Below, one piece after another: positions 28,758 through 40,121 of a stretch of 64,000 bases of DNA. The DNA lies in NCBI RefSeq assembly GCF_022129445.1, contig NZ_JADQAQ010000024.1, forward strand, positions 1-64,000. The letters are read 5' to 3'. The notes beneath the pieces are model-generated. The model was not told the DNA's origin and did no database searches. It saw nothing but the letters and a program-made list of their open reading frames with translations. Both the position numbers and the translations under genes were made by a program. Origin of the DNA: Photobacterium sp. Ph5 (GTDB lineage Bacteria; Pseudomonadota; Gammaproteobacteria; Enterobacterales; Vibrionaceae). Position 1 is the stretch's first letter. Each line of letters begins with the position of its first letter.

Positions 28758-30047
28758 TTATTCGCGCTCATGAAGAGGCTTAAATTCTCTGTATGATTCA
28801 CCAGTATAAAGCTGACGAGGTCGACCAATACGATTTGTTGGATCACTGTGCATTTCGTTCCAGTGAGCAATCCAACCGATGGTACGAGACATCGCAAAGA
28901 TCACAGTAAACATTGATACTGGAATACCAATCGCTTTTAAAATAATACCAGAGTAGAAATCTACGTTAGGGTATAATTTCTTACTGACAAAATATTCATC
29001 AGAAAGCGCAATACGCTCTAGTTCCATTGCAACATCTAGTAATGGATCTTCAATCTTTAGTTCTTCAAGCACTTCATGACAAGCTTCACGCATAACGGTA
29101 GCACGAGGGTCGTAGTTCTTGTAAACACGGTGACCAAAGCCCATTAGGCGGAATGGATCATCTTTATCTTTTGCACGTTCAATGAATTCAGGAATGTTTT
29201 CTACATTACCTATTTCTTCAAGCATCTTCAGACAAGCTTCATTAGCGCCACCATGTGCTGGACCCCAAAGAGATGCAATACCCGCTGCAATACAAGCAAA
29301 TGGATTTGCACCAGAAGAGCCCGCAAGACGGACGGTTGACGTTGAAGCGTTCTGCTCGTGATCAGCATGTAGGGTAAATATTTTATCCATAGCACGCGCA
29401 ACGACAGGGCTTACTTCATACTCTTCACAAGGTGTTGCAAACATCATGTGAAGGAAGTTTTCCGCGTAATCAAGATCATTACGAGGATAAATAAAGGGTT
29501 GTCCGATAGTATACTTATGACACATTGCCGCAAGTGTAGGCATTTTAGATAATAATCTAAATGCTGCAATTTCACGGTGTGTATCGTTGTTAATATCAAG
29601 AGAGTCATGATAAAACGCAGATAAAGCACCCACAACACCACACATTACTGCCATTGGGTGTGCATCACGACGGAAGCCATGGAAAAAGCTTGCGATTTGT
29701 TCATGCACCATCGTATGGCGTGTAACTGTTGTTCTAAACTGCTCGTATTCAGCTCGGGTAGGGACCTCACCGTATAACAATACAAAACAAACTTCTAAAT
29801 AGTCTGCGTTATTGGCTAATTGATCAATCGGGAAACCTCGATGAAGCAAGATTCCTTCTTCGCCATCAATGTATGTAATTTGAGATTCACACGAGGCTGT
29901 TGCTAGAAAACCTGGGTCAAATGTAAAAAAGCCGTTTGCGCCAAGTTTACGCACATCAATTACATCTTGGCCCTCAGAGCCCCCGATAATCGGCAGTTCG
30001 ATAGGTGCTTTCCCTTCAATATGAAGAGTAGCTTTCTTATCTGCCAT
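28758..30047 (-). CDS. gltA: Citrate synthase (type II)
   Basis: Condenses acetyl-CoA and oxaloacetate to citrate, the first TCA step. From ATG 30047, preceded by AAAGGAG, the product is 429 residues (E. coli 427) and starts [14 protein letters not shown] frame extension to 30128 is rejected. Active-site residues are present in [11 protein letters not shown] (His), [14 protein letters not shown] (His and Arg) and the late Asp of NVDFYSG. The N-terminal domain is that of the hexameric, NADH-inhibited type found in Gram-negative bacteria. It is divergent from sdhC, the same arrangement as in E. coli. Confidence 0.98.
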   Translation of the reverse strand: MADKKATLHIEGKAPIELPIIGGSEGQDVIDVRKLGANGFFTFDPGFLATASCESQITYIDGEEGILLHRGFPIDQLANNADYLEVCFVLLYGEVPTRAEYEQFRTTVTRHTMVHEQIASFFHGFRRDAHPMAVMCGVVGALSAFYHDSLDINNDTHREIAAFRLLSKMPTLAAMCHKYTIGQPFIYPRNDLDYAENFLHMMFATPCEEYEVSPVVARAMDKIFTLHADHEQNASTSTVRLAGSSGANPFACIAAGIASLWGPAHGGANEACLKMLEEIGNVENIPEFIERAKDKDDPFRLMGFGHRVYKNYDPRATVMREACHEVLEELKIEDPLLDVAMELERIALSDEYFVSKKLYPNVDFYSGIILKAIGIPVSMFTVIFAMSRTIGWIAHWNEMHSDPTNRIGRPRQLYTGESYREFKPLHERE

Positions 30048-30459
30048 AACAATCTCCTTTGCTATTTTTATAATCCTAATCCAATGCGGATGTGCATTTG
30101 TTGTACCGCTAGGCGCAACCTTTGTCAATTATTGTGCTTCTTTGTGTGCGCTTGTTAATAACTTTTAATCAAAAAGTATGATTTTATGAGAATCGTGTTT
30201 GACATCATGTAACTGGGTTTGTTTTTGAATGTTACGGGGCGTATAGTGAGGCTAGGTCTCTGGTTATACTACCCGCCAGGATTTTACAAACATGCTGTCA
30301 TTTATTTTTAAGAGTTAGGTAATGGCGTTTATAACGTCTGCTCAACATAATAATAACCTAATATTGAATTTTTGTTGCACTTGTTTGTTGGCTTGTACGT
30401 ATATCTCAGAGAATTTAATAAAAAAATAAATTGCTTCAATGGAGCTGAGTGGGCAAACC
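30048..30459. promoter_or_regulatory. gltA/sdhC divergent control region
   Basis: This 412-bp region must hold both promoters. TATACT at about 30265-30270 is a good -10 for sdhC, implying a leader of about 190 nt. Two AT-rich repeats, TGTTAATAAC at 30153 and TTTTAATCAA at 30163, resemble ArcA-type direct repeats, which would fit anaerobic repression of gltA and sdh; the match is weak. I see no clear CRP site and no reading frame that looks real. Confidence 0.4.
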
Positions 30460-30840
30460 GTGAAAGTAAAAAAGCCAAGACCTGTCAATCTCGACCTACA
30501 AACGATTCGCTTTCCGCTAACTGCGATAGCGTCAATCCTACACCGCGTTTCAGGTGTGATTACATTCGTATCCCTTGCCATCTTGCTATGGCTGCTAAAC
30601 CTATCTCTATCTTCTCCTGAAGGTTTTACATCGGCCGCCAGTGTTACTGATGGCTTTTTTGTGAAATTTATCCTGTGGGGAGTACTGACCGCATTGTTTT
30701 ATCACATTGTTTTAGGTGTCCGTCATTTATTGATGGATTTAGGTTATTTCGAAGAAATGGACACAGGCATTGCAAGTACCAAAATTAGTTTTGCAATTGT
30801 CGCTGTACTAGCAGTATTTGCAGGAGGCTTAGTATGGTAA
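30460..30840 (+). CDS. sdhC: Succinate dehydrogenase cytochrome b556 subunit
   Basis: One of two membrane anchors of complex II; with SdhD it binds haem b and ubiquinone. The GTG at 30460 gives 126 residues beginning [19 protein letters not shown], in line with E. coli SdhC (129). An ATG at 30439 would add seven residues and lacks a ribosome binding site. The motif [16 protein letters not shown] carries the quinone-site Ser and Arg; the haem His lies in [16 protein letters not shown]. Three membrane helices are expected. It is the first gene of the sdhCDAB-sucABCD operon and overlaps sdhD by 7 bp. Confidence 0.95.
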   Translation: MKVKKPRPVNLDLQTIRFPLTAIASILHRVSGVITFVSLAILLWLLNLSLSSPEGFTSAASVTDGFFVKFILWGVLTALFYHIVLGVRHLLMDLGYFEEMDTGIASTKISFAIVAVLAVFAGGLVW

Positions 30841-31181
30841 CTAACGTATCTTCCGTCGGCCGTAATGGTATACACGATTTTATTTTGATCCGCGCTACAG
30901 CGATCATTTTGACCCTTTACACCGTATATATGGTCGGTTTCTTTGCGTTTGGCCCAGAGCTAACATTTGAAACTTGGAGTGCATTCTTCAATCAAATCAG
31001 TACCAAAGTTTTTACGATGTTAGCTTTGGTTTCCATTCTTGTTCATGCTTGGATTGGTTTGTGGCAAGTGTTAACAGACTACATTAAACCTGCCGTTTTA
31101 AGAGTGGGATTGCAGTTTGTTGTTGTAGCCATTCTTTTTGTTTACCTATTTGCGGGTTTCTTCATTGTGTGGGGTGTGTAA
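30834..31181 (+). CDS. sdhD: Succinate dehydrogenase membrane anchor subunit
   Basis: The 115-residue protein equals E. coli SdhD in length. It has three membrane helices at about 18-38, 54-80 and 90-112, with the haem-ligand His and quinone-site Asp/Tyr in [19 protein letters not shown]. Together with SdhC it anchors SdhAB to the inner membrane. The GTG of sdhA follows its stop codon with no gap, so the two are translationally coupled. Confidence 0.96.
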   Translation: MVTNVSSVGRNGIHDFILIRATAIILTLYTVYMVGFFAFGPELTFETWSAFFNQISTKVFTMLALVSILVHAWIGLWQVLTDYIKPAVLRVGLQFVVVAILFVYLFAGFFIVWGV

Positions 31182-32948
31182 GTGAGCATTGCAGTTCGTG
31201 AGTTTGATGCCGTTGTTATCGGTGCAGGTGGTGCGGGTATGCGCGCCGCATTACAAATTTCAGAGCAAGGACTAAAATGTGCCTTGCTATCAAAAGTGTT
31301 CCCTACGCGCTCTCATACTGTATCTGCGCAGGGCGGTATTACTGTTGCGCTGGGTAATTCACACCCAGATAATTGGCAATGGCATATGTATGACACAGTA
31401 AAAGGCTCTGATTACATTGGTGATCAGAACGCTATTGAATACATGTGTCAGAATGGCCCTAAGTCAGTTATTGAGTTAGAAAAAATGGGGCTACCGTTTT
31501 CGCGTTTTGATAACGGTACTATCTATCAACGCCCATTCGGTGGTCAATCTAAAGAGTTTGGTGGTGAACAAGCCGCGCGTACAGCCGCTGCTGCTGACCG
31601 TACTGGTCACGCCTTACTTCATACTCTTTATCAGCAAAATATTAAGCATCAAACGACGATTTTTTCGGAGTGGTATGCGTTAGATTTAGTAAAAAACCAA
31701 GATGGTGCAATTCTAGGTTGTACTGCTTTGTGCATGGAAACTGGCGAGATTTGTTACTTCAAATCTAAAGCTACTATTCTCGCAACGGGTGGTGCTGGTC
31801 GTATTTACGCTTCAACAACAAATGCTCATATTAACACTGGAGACGGTGTTGGTATGGCGCTTCGTGCAGGCGTTCCAATGCAAGATATGGAAATGTGGCA
31901 ATTCCACCCAACAGGTATTGCTGGCGCGGGTGTGCTGGTAACGGAAGGTTGTCGTGGTGAAGGTGGTTATCTTTTAAATAAAGATGGCGAACGCTTCATG
32001 GAGCGTTATGCACCGAATGCTAAAGATTTAGCTGGTCGTGACGTAGTTGCGCGTTCAATGATGGTTGAGATCCGTGAAGGTCGTGGTTGCGATGGCCCAT
32101 GGGGACCACACATTAAACTGAAGCTGGATCATTTAGGAAAAGATGTACTTGAATCGCGTCTACCAGGTATTTGTGAATTATCGCGAACCTTTGCCCATAT
32201 TGATCCTGTTAAAGAGCCGATTCCAGTTATTCCAACTTGTCATTACATGATGGGTGGGGTGCCGACTCAGGTTTCAGGCCAAGCCCTTAAGCAAACGGCA
32301 TCAGGGGTTGATCAAGAAGTACAAGGTCTGTTTGCTTGTGGTGAGATCGCCTCAGTATCTGTACATGGTGCTAATCGTTTAGGTGGTAACTCATTACTTG
32401 ATCTGGTGGTCTTTGGTCGTGCAACTGGTTTACATCTGGGTGAAACTTTAGCGGCACAAGCAGAAGCACGTCCTGCAACGGATTCTGATATTGAAGCATC
32501 GCTTGCACGAGTAAACCGTTGGAACACTACGCAAAAAGGTGAAGATCCTGTTCAAATTCGTAAAGATCTTCAAAGCTGTATGCAAAACAACTTCTCGGTA
32601 TTCCGTGAAGGTGATGCGATGGCAACGGGTCTTACAGAGCTAAAAGAAATTCGTGAACGTTTAAAATATGCGCGTTTAGATGACACTTCTTCTGAGTTTA
32701 ATACACAACGTATTGAATGTTTAGAACTTGAAAACTTAATGGAAACAGCAATGGCAACGGCAGTAGCGGCTAACTACCGTACTGAAAGTCGTGGTGCTCA
32801 TGCTCGTTTTGACTTCCCTGAGCGTGATGATGCTAATTGGTTATGTCACTCTATTTACAACCCTGAGACAGAAGCTATGTCTAAGCGTGATGTAAATATG
32901 TCGCCAGTTCATCGTGAAGCTTTCCCGCCGAAAGCACGTACTTACTAA
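31182..32948 (+). CDS. sdhA: Succinate dehydrogenase flavoprotein subunit
   Basis: Oxidises succinate to fumarate and passes electrons through FAD to SdhB. The 588-residue protein (E. coli 588) has the FAD-binding [14 protein letters not shown] at 13-26 and His45 in SHTVSAQGG, the covalent FAD attachment site. The catalytic-site segments [11 protein letters not shown] and GRDVVARSM, and His/Arg of [11 protein letters not shown], are kept. Start is GTG. This is succinate dehydrogenase rather than fumarate reductase, as shown by its place between sdhCD and sdhB and its close match to SdhA. Confidence 0.98.
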   Translation: MSIAVREFDAVVIGAGGAGMRAALQISEQGLKCALLSKVFPTRSHTVSAQGGITVALGNSHPDNWQWHMYDTVKGSDYIGDQNAIEYMCQNGPKSVIELEKMGLPFSRFDNGTIYQRPFGGQSKEFGGEQAARTAAAADRTGHALLHTLYQQNIKHQTTIFSEWYALDLVKNQDGAILGCTALCMETGEICYFKSKATILATGGAGRIYASTTNAHINTGDGVGMALRAGVPMQDMEMWQFHPTGIAGAGVLVTEGCRGEGGYLLNKDGERFMERYAPNAKDLAGRDVVARSMMVEIREGRGCDGPWGPHIKLKLDHLGKDVLESRLPGICELSRTFAHIDPVKEPIPVIPTCHYMMGGVPTQVSGQALKQTASGVDQEVQGLFACGEIASVSVHGANRLGGNSLLDLVVFGRATGLHLGETLAAQAEARPATDSDIEASLARVNRWNTTQKGEDPVQIRKDLQSCMQNNFSVFREGDAMATGLTELKEIRERLKYARLDDTSSEFNTQRIECLELENLMETAMATAVAANYRTESRGAHARFDFPERDDANWLCHSIYNPETEAMSKRDVNMSPVHREAFPPKARTY

Positions 32949-32963
32949 GGGAGGATAGATAAG

Positions 32964-33677
32964 ATGAAACTCAACTTCTCAATATATCGCTATAACCCTG
33001 ATGTGGACAATGCACCACATATGAAAGGGTATACCTTAGAAGTGCCTGAAGGCTCAGACATGATGGTACTTGATGCACTTATTCTGTTAAAAGAGCAAGA
33101 TTCTACGCTGTCTTTCCGTCGCTCATGTCGTGAAGGTGTGTGTGGTTCTGATGGCATTAACATGAATGGTAAAAATGGTTTAGCGTGTATTACACCATTA
33201 TCGGCTTTAATGGATAAGAGCACGATTGTTATCCGCCCTTTACCGGGGTTACCAGTTGTTCGTGATCTTATTATCGACATGGAACAGTTCTATACCAATT
33301 ATGCAAAAGTAAAACCTTTCTTAATTGATGATGGAGCTGTGCCACCGGCACGTGAAAACCTCCAAGCGCCTGAAGATCGTGCGCAGTTAGATGGTTTGTA
33401 CGAATGCATTATGTGTGCATGTTGCTCAACATCATGCCCATCATTTTGGTGGAACCCTGATAAATTTATTGGACCAGCAGGCTTATTGGCAGCATATCGA
33501 TGGTTAATTGATAGTCGTGATACAGCAACAGATGAACGATTATCAAATCTTGATGATGCATTTAGTGTTTTTCGTTGCCATGGCATAATGAACTGTGTAA
33601 ATGTTTGTCCTAAAGGACTAAATCCAACAAAAGCGATTGGTCACATTAAATCTATGCTGCTAAAACGCGCAGTATAA
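32964..33677 (+). CDS. sdhB: Succinate dehydrogenase iron-sulfur subunit
   Basis: Carries electrons from SdhA to ubiquinone through three clusters. The 237-residue protein shows the [2Fe-2S] ligands in SCREGVCGSDGINMNG plus the later Cys of LACITPL, and the [4Fe-4S] and [3Fe-4S] ligands in CIMCACCSTSCPSFWW and CHGIMNCVNVCPKGLNP. Length is the same as E. coli SdhB (238) within one residue. GGGAGGATA upstream is a strong ribosome binding site. A 117-bp spacer separates it from sucA. Confidence 0.98.
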   Translation: MKLNFSIYRYNPDVDNAPHMKGYTLEVPEGSDMMVLDALILLKEQDSTLSFRRSCREGVCGSDGINMNGKNGLACITPLSALMDKSTIVIRPLPGLPVVRDLIIDMEQFYTNYAKVKPFLIDDGAVPPARENLQAPEDRAQLDGLYECIMCACCSTSCPSFWWNPDKFIGPAGLLAAYRWLIDSRDTATDERLSNLDDAFSVFRCHGIMNCVNVCPKGLNPTKAIGHIKSMLLKRAV

Positions 33678-33794
33678 AAATATAATATCGATATGCTGGT
33701 GATATTAATTCAATGAATGAGTGATTGAACCAGCCTTAATGCTCAGATTGTAAAATCGGTGCGAACGGCGATAACTAGTGGTTAAGGGAAAATA

Positions 33795-36626
33795 ATGCAG
33801 AACGGCGTTATGAAGGCATGGCTTGAGTCTTCACATTTAGCTGGCGCCAATGCGACTTACGTAGAAGATCTCTACGAGTTGTATCTTAGCGACCCAGAAT
33901 TAGTTGACGAGCAATGGCGTGATATTTTTGTTGAGTTACCAGTAGTCAATGAGACTGCAGTAGAGCAACCTCATTCACGTGTTCGTGATTATTTCCGACG
34001 TTTAGCGAAAGAAACCAACTTTTTAAGTGCTACCGTCAGTGATCCAGATGTAGATGCGAAACAAGTAAAGGTATTGCAGCTTATTAATGCATACCGCTTC
34101 CGTGGGCATCAAAATGCAAAACTTGATCCATTAGGATTATGGCAGCGTGATTTAGTTCCAGATCTTGATCCGGCATTCCATAATCTTACTGATGAAGATT
34201 TTAATGAAACATTTAACGTAGGCTCATTTGCTGTTGGTCAAGAGACCATGAAGCTTTCTGAAATTTATGCTGCGTTAAAGAAAACATACTGTGGCTCTAT
34301 TGGTGCAGAATACATGCACATTACGGATACTGAAGAAAAGCGTTGGATCCAACAACGTCTTGAATCAGTAATGGGGCACGGTTCCTTCTCGCAAGAAGAG
34401 CAACTTTCATTTCTTGATGAATTGACTGCAGCTGAAGGTCTTGAGCGTTATTTAGGCGCGAAATTTCCTGGTGCTAAGCGATTCTCATTAGAAGGCGGTG
34501 ATGCGCTTATTCCAATGATGAAAGAGCTGATCCGTCACGCTGGCTCTCAAGGTGTACGTGAAGTTGTTATTGGTATGGCTCACCGTGGTCGCCTAAACAT
34601 GCTGGTTAATGTGTTAGGTAAAAAGCCACAAGACTTATTTGATGAGTTTGCCGGTAAGCACGGCGAAAGTTGGGGGACGGGTGATGTTAAATATCACCAA
34701 GGTTTCTCAGCAGACTTTGCAACACCTGGTGGCGATGTTCACCTTGCTCTTGCCTTTAACCCATCTCACCTTGAAATTGTAAATCCAGTTGTTGTGGGCT
34801 CTGTTCGCGCTCGTCAAGATCGCTTAGGTGATGATACCGGCTCTAAAGTATTACCTATTACATTACATGGTGATTCTGCTATTGCTGGACAAGGTGTCGT
34901 TGCTGAGACGTTCAATATGTCTCAAGCGCGTGGTTATGGGGTTGGCGGTACTATTCGTATTGTCGTTAATAACCAAGTAGGCTTTACTACATCGAATCCA
35001 AGTGATACTCGTTCAACAGAATACTGTACTGATATCGCCAAGATGGTGCAGTCACCGATCTTCCACGTTAATGCTGATGATCCTGAAGCGGTTGCTTTTG
35101 TAACACGACTTGCGTTTGATTTCCGAAATGAGTTTAAACGTGATGTTGTTATTGATTTGGTTTGTTATCGCCGTCATGGTCACAATGAAGCGGATGAGCC
35201 GAATGCAACTCAGCCTCTTATGTATCAGAAGATTAAAAAGCATCCTACACCACGTAAGATTTATGCAGATTATCTGACTGATACTGGCGTATTTGGTTTA
35301 GATACGGCAACAAGTTTAGTCAATGAATATCGCGATGCGTTAGATCGTGGTGAGTGTGTGGTAAAAGAATGGCGTCCAATGAATCTTCATTCTGTTGATT
35401 GGGCACCGTATTTGGGTCATGACTGGACAGCTGATTGGAATAACAAAGTTCCTGTTGAGCGTTTAAAAGAGTTAGGTGCTCGTCTTTGTCAATATCCAGA
35501 TAGCCATGTTTTACAGAGTCGTGTTCAGAAGCTGTACAACGATCGCGTCGCTATGATTGCAGGTGATAAAGCGTTTGATTGGGGTATGGCTGAAACATTG
35601 GCTTATGCCACATTAGTTGACGAAGGTAATCGAATTCGTATTACAGGACAAGATTCTGGTCGTGGTACATTCTTCCATCGTCATGCTGTACTGCATAACC
35701 AAGAAGATGCAAGTACTTATGTGCCGTTAGCTAATCTTCACAATGGACAAGGTCCATTTGAAGTGATTGATTCTGTGTTATCTGAAGAAGCAGTATTAGC
35801 CTTTGAATACGGTTATGCGACAGCTGAGCCTAGTGGCTTGACGGTATGGGAAGCGCAATTTGGTGACTTTGCCAACGGTGCTCAAGTCGTTATTGATCAG
35901 TTTATCAGTTCTGGTGAGCAGAAGTGGGGACGTATGTGTGGTTTAACTATGCTGCTACCACATGGTTATGAAGGTCAAGGTCCAGAGCACTCATCCGCAC
36001 GCTTAGAGCGTTATTTACAATTGTGTGCTGAGCAAAATATGCAAGTCGTTGTACCATCAACACCTGCACAGGTTTACCACATGATCCGTCGTCAAGTGGT
36101 TCGCCCAATGCGTCGACCATTAATTGTAATGTCGCCAAAATCATTGCTACGTCATCCGTTATGTACGTCTACATTAGATGATTTAGCAAACGGAACGTTC
36201 TTACCTGCGATTGCTGAAGTTGATGATTTACCACCAAATAAAGTGAAGCGTGTGGTGTTCTGTTCAGGTAAAGTTTATTACGATTTACTGGAACAACGCC
36301 GTAAAAATGAACAAGAGGATGTGGCGATTGTTCGTATCGAGCAACTGTATCCATTCCCGAAAGAAGACGTTGAAGCTGCAATTGCTGAATATAAGCACGT
36401 AACTGATTTTGTTTGGTGTCAAGAAGAGCCACAAAACCAAGGCGCGTGGTATTCAAGTCAACATAACTTCTACTCTGCGTTACCTGTCGGTGCGCGTTTA
36501 AGTTATGCCGGACGTCCAGCATCAGCCTCACCGGCGGTAGGTTACATGTCGGTGCATTTGAAACAACAAAAAGCACTTGTAGAAGATGCTTTAACAATTG
36601 CTCCTCAAGAGCAAAATAATAATTAG
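33795..36626 (+). CDS. sucA: 2-oxoglutarate dehydrogenase E1 component
   Basis: Thiamine-diphosphate enzyme that decarboxylates 2-oxoglutarate and transfers the succinyl group to lipoyl-SucB. The 943-residue protein (E. coli 933) has the N-terminal E2-binding segment (HLAGANATYVEDLYELY), active-site GMAHRGRLNMLVNV, and the thiamine-binding HGDSAIAGQGVVAETF...VNNQVGFTT. The pyrimidine domain contains GQDSGRGTFFHRHA and QEEPQNQGAW. It likely shares the sdh promoter; the 117-bp gap has no obvious terminator. Confidence 0.98.
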   Translation: MQNGVMKAWLESSHLAGANATYVEDLYELYLSDPELVDEQWRDIFVELPVVNETAVEQPHSRVRDYFRRLAKETNFLSATVSDPDVDAKQVKVLQLINAYRFRGHQNAKLDPLGLWQRDLVPDLDPAFHNLTDEDFNETFNVGSFAVGQETMKLSEIYAALKKTYCGSIGAEYMHITDTEEKRWIQQRLESVMGHGSFSQEEQLSFLDELTAAEGLERYLGAKFPGAKRFSLEGGDALIPMMKELIRHAGSQGVREVVIGMAHRGRLNMLVNVLGKKPQDLFDEFAGKHGESWGTGDVKYHQGFSADFATPGGDVHLALAFNPSHLEIVNPVVVGSVRARQDRLGDDTGSKVLPITLHGDSAIAGQGVVAETFNMSQARGYGVGGTIRIVVNNQVGFTTSNPSDTRSTEYCTDIAKMVQSPIFHVNADDPEAVAFVTRLAFDFRNEFKRDVVIDLVCYRRHGHNEADEPNATQPLMYQKIKKHPTPRKIYADYLTDTGVFGLDTATSLVNEYRDALDRGECVVKEWRPMNLHSVDWAPYLGHDWTADWNNKVPVERLKELGARLCQYPDSHVLQSRVQKLYNDRVAMIAGDKAFDWGMAETLAYATLVDEGNRIRITGQDSGRGTFFHRHAVLHNQEDASTYVPLANLHNGQGPFEVIDSVLSEEAVLAFEYGYATAEPSGLTVWEAQFGDFANGAQVVIDQFISSGEQKWGRMCGLTMLLPHGYEGQGPEHSSARLERYLQLCAEQNMQVVVPSTPAQVYHMIRRQVVRPMRRPLIVMSPKSLLRHPLCTSTLDDLANGTFLPAIAEVDDLPPNKVKRVVFCSGKVYYDLLEQRRKNEQEDVAIVRIEQLYPFPKEDVEAAIAEYKHVTDFVWCQEEPQNQGAWYSSQHNFYSALPVGARLSYAGRPASASPAVGYMSVHLKQQKALVEDALTIAPQEQNNN

Positions 36627-36653
36627 AACTGGAACAAAAAGGACAAAACCGAT

Positions 36654-37859
36654 ATGACAATCGAAATTCTGGTTCCCGACCTCCCGGAATCTGTGGCTGA
36701 CGCAACCGTTGCCACTTGGCATAAACAACCTGGCGATGCCGTATCTCGTGATGAGGTACTGGTTGATATTGAAACAGATAAAGTAGTACTTGAAGTTCCA
36801 GCTCCTGAAGATGGTGTATTAGAAGCTATTTTTGAAGGTGAAGGTACAACGGTTCTTACTAAACAGTTAATTGGTAAAATTAAAGTTGGTGCAGTTGCTG
36901 GAGAACCAACAAAAGATGTACCAACAGAAGCTGAAGCGTCACCAAATAAGCGTAACACCGCGTCTTTAACAGAAGAAACAAGTGAAGCATTAAGCCCTGC
37001 GGTTCGTCGCTTGTTAAGTGAGCATGGCATTGATGCTGGTGCTGTTAAAGGCTCTGGTGTGGGTGGTCGTATAACCCGTGAAGATGTAGAAGCTTACTTA
37101 AAAAATCAACCAGCTCCAGTAGCGGTGAAAGCACCTGTTGTTGATGCACCATTAGCTCATCGTAGTGAAAAGCGTGTTCCTATGACACGTTTACGTAAGC
37201 GTGTAGCTGAGCGTCTACTTGAAGCGAAAAACAGCACGGCAATGCTAACCACGTTTAACGAAGTTAACATGAAGCCAATTATGGATCTGCGTAAGCAATA
37301 CAAAGATATCTTCGAAGAGCGCCATGGTATTCGTTTAGGTTTTATGTCTTTCTACGTGAAAGCAGTAGTCGAAGCGCTCAAGCGTTACCCTGAAGTAAAT
37401 GCATCGATTGATGGTGACGATATTGTTTATCACAACTTCTTCGATGTAAGTATTGCAGTATCAACGCCGCGTGGTTTAGTAACACCTGTTCTACGCGATT
37501 GTGATAAGTTAAGCCTTGCTGAAATTGAAAAAGGTATTCGTGATCTTGCAATTAAAGGTCGTGACGGTAAGTTAACCGTTGAAGATTTAACTGGTGGTAA
37601 CTTTACTATCACGAATGGCGGTGTATTTGGTTCATTGATGTCAACGCCGATCATTAATCCACCACAAGCTGCAATTTTAGGTATGCATAAAATCCAAGAT
37701 CGTCCAATGGCGGTTAATGGGCAAGTTGAAATCTTACCTATGATGTACCTTGCGCTATCTTACGATCACCGCTTAGTTGATGGTCGTGAATCAGTGGGTT
37801 ATTTAGTAACGATTAAAGAACTGCTAGAAGACCCAACACGTTTACTATTAGACGTATAA
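36654..37859 (+). CDS. sucB: Dihydrolipoyl succinyltransferase, E2 of 2-oxoglutarate dehydrogenase
   Basis: Core of the 2-oxoglutarate dehydrogenase complex. The 401-residue protein has one lipoyl domain at 1-75 with the lipoylated Lys43 in [12 protein letters not shown], a short Ala/Pro/Thr linker, an E3-binding domain at about 105-145 ([16 protein letters not shown]), and the acyltransferase domain with the catalytic His and Asp in [12 protein letters not shown]. Length matches E. coli SucB (405). It follows sucA by 27 bp. The E3 gene (lpd) is not in the window. Confidence 0.98.
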   Translation: MTIEILVPDLPESVADATVATWHKQPGDAVSRDEVLVDIETDKVVLEVPAPEDGVLEAIFEGEGTTVLTKQLIGKIKVGAVAGEPTKDVPTEAEASPNKRNTASLTEETSEALSPAVRRLLSEHGIDAGAVKGSGVGGRITREDVEAYLKNQPAPVAVKAPVVDAPLAHRSEKRVPMTRLRKRVAERLLEAKNSTAMLTTFNEVNMKPIMDLRKQYKDIFEERHGIRLGFMSFYVKAVVEALKRYPEVNASIDGDDIVYHNFFDVSIAVSTPRGLVTPVLRDCDKLSLAEIEKGIRDLAIKGRDGKLTVEDLTGGNFTITNGGVFGSLMSTPIINPPQAAILGMHKIQDRPMAVNGQVEILPMMYLALSYDHRLVDGRESVGYLVTIKELLEDPTRLLLDV

Positions 37860-37870
37860 CTTTGGCACTT

Positions 37871-37899
37871 AGGCTGAATAAATGCTCATTATTCAGCCT
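37871..37899 (+). terminator. Stem-loop between sucB and sucC
   Basis: AGGCTGAATAA and TTATTCAGCCT form a perfect 11-bp stem around a 7-nt loop. No T-tract follows, so it is more likely an mRNA-stabilising or partially terminating structure than a full terminator. Confidence 0.5.
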
Positions 37900-38010
37900 C
37901 ATTAACAACAGCTAGTTTATAGTTGCCAAACATAATGACGAAGAGGTTCCCAAGAGTACCTCGTATGGATATAACAAGTCCCAAAGGGATAATAAAACGG
38001 ATAGAACATC

Positions 38011-39177
38011 ATGAATTTGCACGAATATCAGGCAAAACAGCTATTCGCTGAATATGGTTTACCAGTTCCAGAAGGTTATGCTTGCGATACGCCACAACAG
38101 GCGGCAGAAGCTGCAGGTAAAATTGGTGGTAGTAAGTGGGTCGTTAAATGTCAGGTTCACGCTGGTGGTCGCGGTAAAGCGGGCGGTGTGGAGTTGCATG
38201 ACACTAAAGATGGTATTAAACAGTTTGCTCAAAACTGGCTAGGTAAAAATCTAGTGACTTACCAAACAGATGCAAATGGACAACCGGTAACCAAAATCTT
38301 AGTTGAAGAAGCATCGAATATTGCCAATGAGTTGTACTTAGGTGCAGTGGTTGATCGTGGCTCTCGTCGTATTGTTTTCATGGCATCAACTGAAGGTGGT
38401 GTGGAAATTGAAAAAGTAGCAGAAGAGACACCTGAACTTATTCATAAAGCAGCGATTGATCCATTGGTTGGGCCTCAGCCATACCAAGGACGTGAGCTAG
38501 CATTCAAACTGGGCCTTAAAGGCGATCAGATTAAACAATTTACTAAGATCTTTATGGGCTTAGCAAATATGTTTGCTGAATATGATCTTGCACTCCTTGA
38601 AATTAACCCACTAGTTATCACAGGCGATAATAACTTATTGTGCCTAGACGGTAAGATTAATATCGATTCTAACGCAATGTACCGCCAGCCTAAGCTACGT
38701 GAAATGCATGATCCATCACAAGAAGATGAGCGTGAAGCACATGCTGCGCAGTGGGAATTAAACTACGTTGCGCTAGATGGAAACATTGGCTGTATGGTTA
38801 ATGGTGCTGGCCTTGCAATGGGTACGATGGATATCGTTAACCTGCATGGTGGACAACCTGCTAACTTCCTTGATGTTGGTGGCGGTGCAACGAAAGAGCG
38901 TGTTACTGAAGCATTTAAAATTATCCTCTCTGATAGCAACGTAAAAGCCGTATTGGTTAATATCTTCGGTGGTATTGTACGTTGTGATTTGATTGCTGAT
39001 GGCATCATCGGCGCTATTGCAGAAGTTGGCGTTAAAGTACCAGTTGTTGTTCGCCTTGAAGGTAACAACGCAGAAGTAGGTGCGGCGAAACTTGCAGATA
39101 GTGGTCTTAATATTATTGCTGCGACTTCGTTAACAGAAGCGGCGGAAAAAGTTGTTGCTGCAGCGGAGGGTAAATAA
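38011..39177 (+). CDS. sucC: Succinyl-CoA synthetase beta subunit
   Basis: With SucD converts succinyl-CoA to succinate while making ATP or GTP. The 388 residues equal E. coli SucC in length: ATP-grasp domain [20 protein letters not shown]..., nucleotide-binding [18 protein letters not shown], and the C-terminal CoA-ligase domain with [15 protein letters not shown] and the catalytic Glu region. Its stop codon overlaps the sucD start by one base. Confidence 0.98.
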   Translation: MNLHEYQAKQLFAEYGLPVPEGYACDTPQQAAEAAGKIGGSKWVVKCQVHAGGRGKAGGVELHDTKDGIKQFAQNWLGKNLVTYQTDANGQPVTKILVEEASNIANELYLGAVVDRGSRRIVFMASTEGGVEIEKVAEETPELIHKAAIDPLVGPQPYQGRELAFKLGLKGDQIKQFTKIFMGLANMFAEYDLALLEINPLVITGDNNLLCLDGKINIDSNAMYRQPKLREMHDPSQEDEREAHAAQWELNYVALDGNIGCMVNGAGLAMGTMDIVNLHGGQPANFLDVGGGATKERVTEAFKIILSDSNVKAVLVNIFGGIVRCDLIADGIIGAIAEVGVKVPVVVRLEGNNAEVGAAKLADSGLNIIAATSLTEAAEKVVAAAEGK

Positions 39178-40049
39178 TGTCGGTTTTAATTAATAAAGAT
39201 ACTAAAGTGATTTGTCAGGGCTTTACTGGCGGACAAGGTACATTCCACTCAGAGCAAGCGATTGAGTACGGAACACAAATGGTTGGTGGTGTTTCTCCAG
39301 GTAAAGGCGGAACAACACACCTAGGTCTACCTGTATTTAATACGGTACGTGAAGCGGTTGAAGTGACTGGTGCAACAGCGACAGTTATCTATGTACCCGC
39401 ACCGTTTTGTAAAGATGCAATTTTAGAAGCAATTGATGCTGGTATCGAGCTTATCGTAACGATTACAGAAGGCATTCCAACACTGGATATGCTAGATGTT
39501 AAAGTTCGCCTTGATGAAGCTGGCGTTCGTATGATTGGTCCTAACTGTCCGGGTGTTATTACACCTGATGAGTGTAAGATTGGTATTATGCCGGGTCATA
39601 TCCATAAAGCAGGTAAAGTAGGTATCGTATCGCGTTCAGGTACATTGACTTACGAAGCGGTTAAGCAAACAACAGATGAAGGCTTTGGTCAATCTACATG
39701 TGTAGGCATCGGTGGTGATCCAATCCCAGGTTCAAATTTTATTGATATCCTTGAGATGTTTGAAAAAGATCCAGCGACAGAAGCGATTGTAATGATTGGT
39801 GAAATCGGTGGTACTGCTGAAGAAGAAGCGGCAGCTTATATTAAAGAGAACGTGACAAAACCTGTTGTTTCTTACATTGCGGGTGTTACAGCGCCTCCTG
39901 GCAAGCGTATGGGTCATGCAGGTGCGATTATCTCTGGCGGTAAAGGTACGGCTGAAGATAAATTTTCTGCACTTGAAGAAGCGGGCGTTAAAACAGTGAA
40001 AAGCTTAGCAGATATCGGTAAAGCTTTACGTGAAGTAACTAACTGGTAA
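39177..40049 (+). CDS. sucD: Succinyl-CoA synthetase alpha subunit
   Basis: The 290-residue subunit binds CoA and carries the phospho-His intermediate, His247 in [12 protein letters not shown]. The CoA-binding Rossmann part has [19 protein letters not shown], and [10 protein letters not shown] is conserved. Length matches E. coli SucD (289). It is the last gene of the sdh-suc operon, closed by a strong terminator. Confidence 0.98.
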   Translation: MSVLINKDTKVICQGFTGGQGTFHSEQAIEYGTQMVGGVSPGKGGTTHLGLPVFNTVREAVEVTGATATVIYVPAPFCKDAILEAIDAGIELIVTITEGIPTLDMLDVKVRLDEAGVRMIGPNCPGVITPDECKIGIMPGHIHKAGKVGIVSRSGTLTYEAVKQTTDEGFGQSTCVGIGGDPIPGSNFIDILEMFEKDPATEAIVMIGEIGGTAEEEAAAYIKENVTKPVVSYIAGVTAPPGKRMGHAGAIISGGKGTAEDKFSALEEAGVKTVKSLADIGKALREVTNW

Positions 40050-40072
40050 TTTCTATATACTGGTTGAAAAGA

Positions 40073-40101
40073 AAGCCCTGCTATTTAAGCAGGGCTTTTT
40101 G
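40073..40101. terminator. Bidirectional terminator after sucD
   Basis: AAGCCCTGCT/AGCAGGGCTT stem with a T-run, serving sucD and the convergent phoX-type gene. Confidence 0.92.
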
Positions 40102-40121
40102 TTATGGCTTAATATAGAAAA

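Noticed and set aside
36169-36705. 178-codon antisense frame across the sucA-sucB junction
   Set aside because: Shadow of sucA and sucB; the translated product has no recognisable features.
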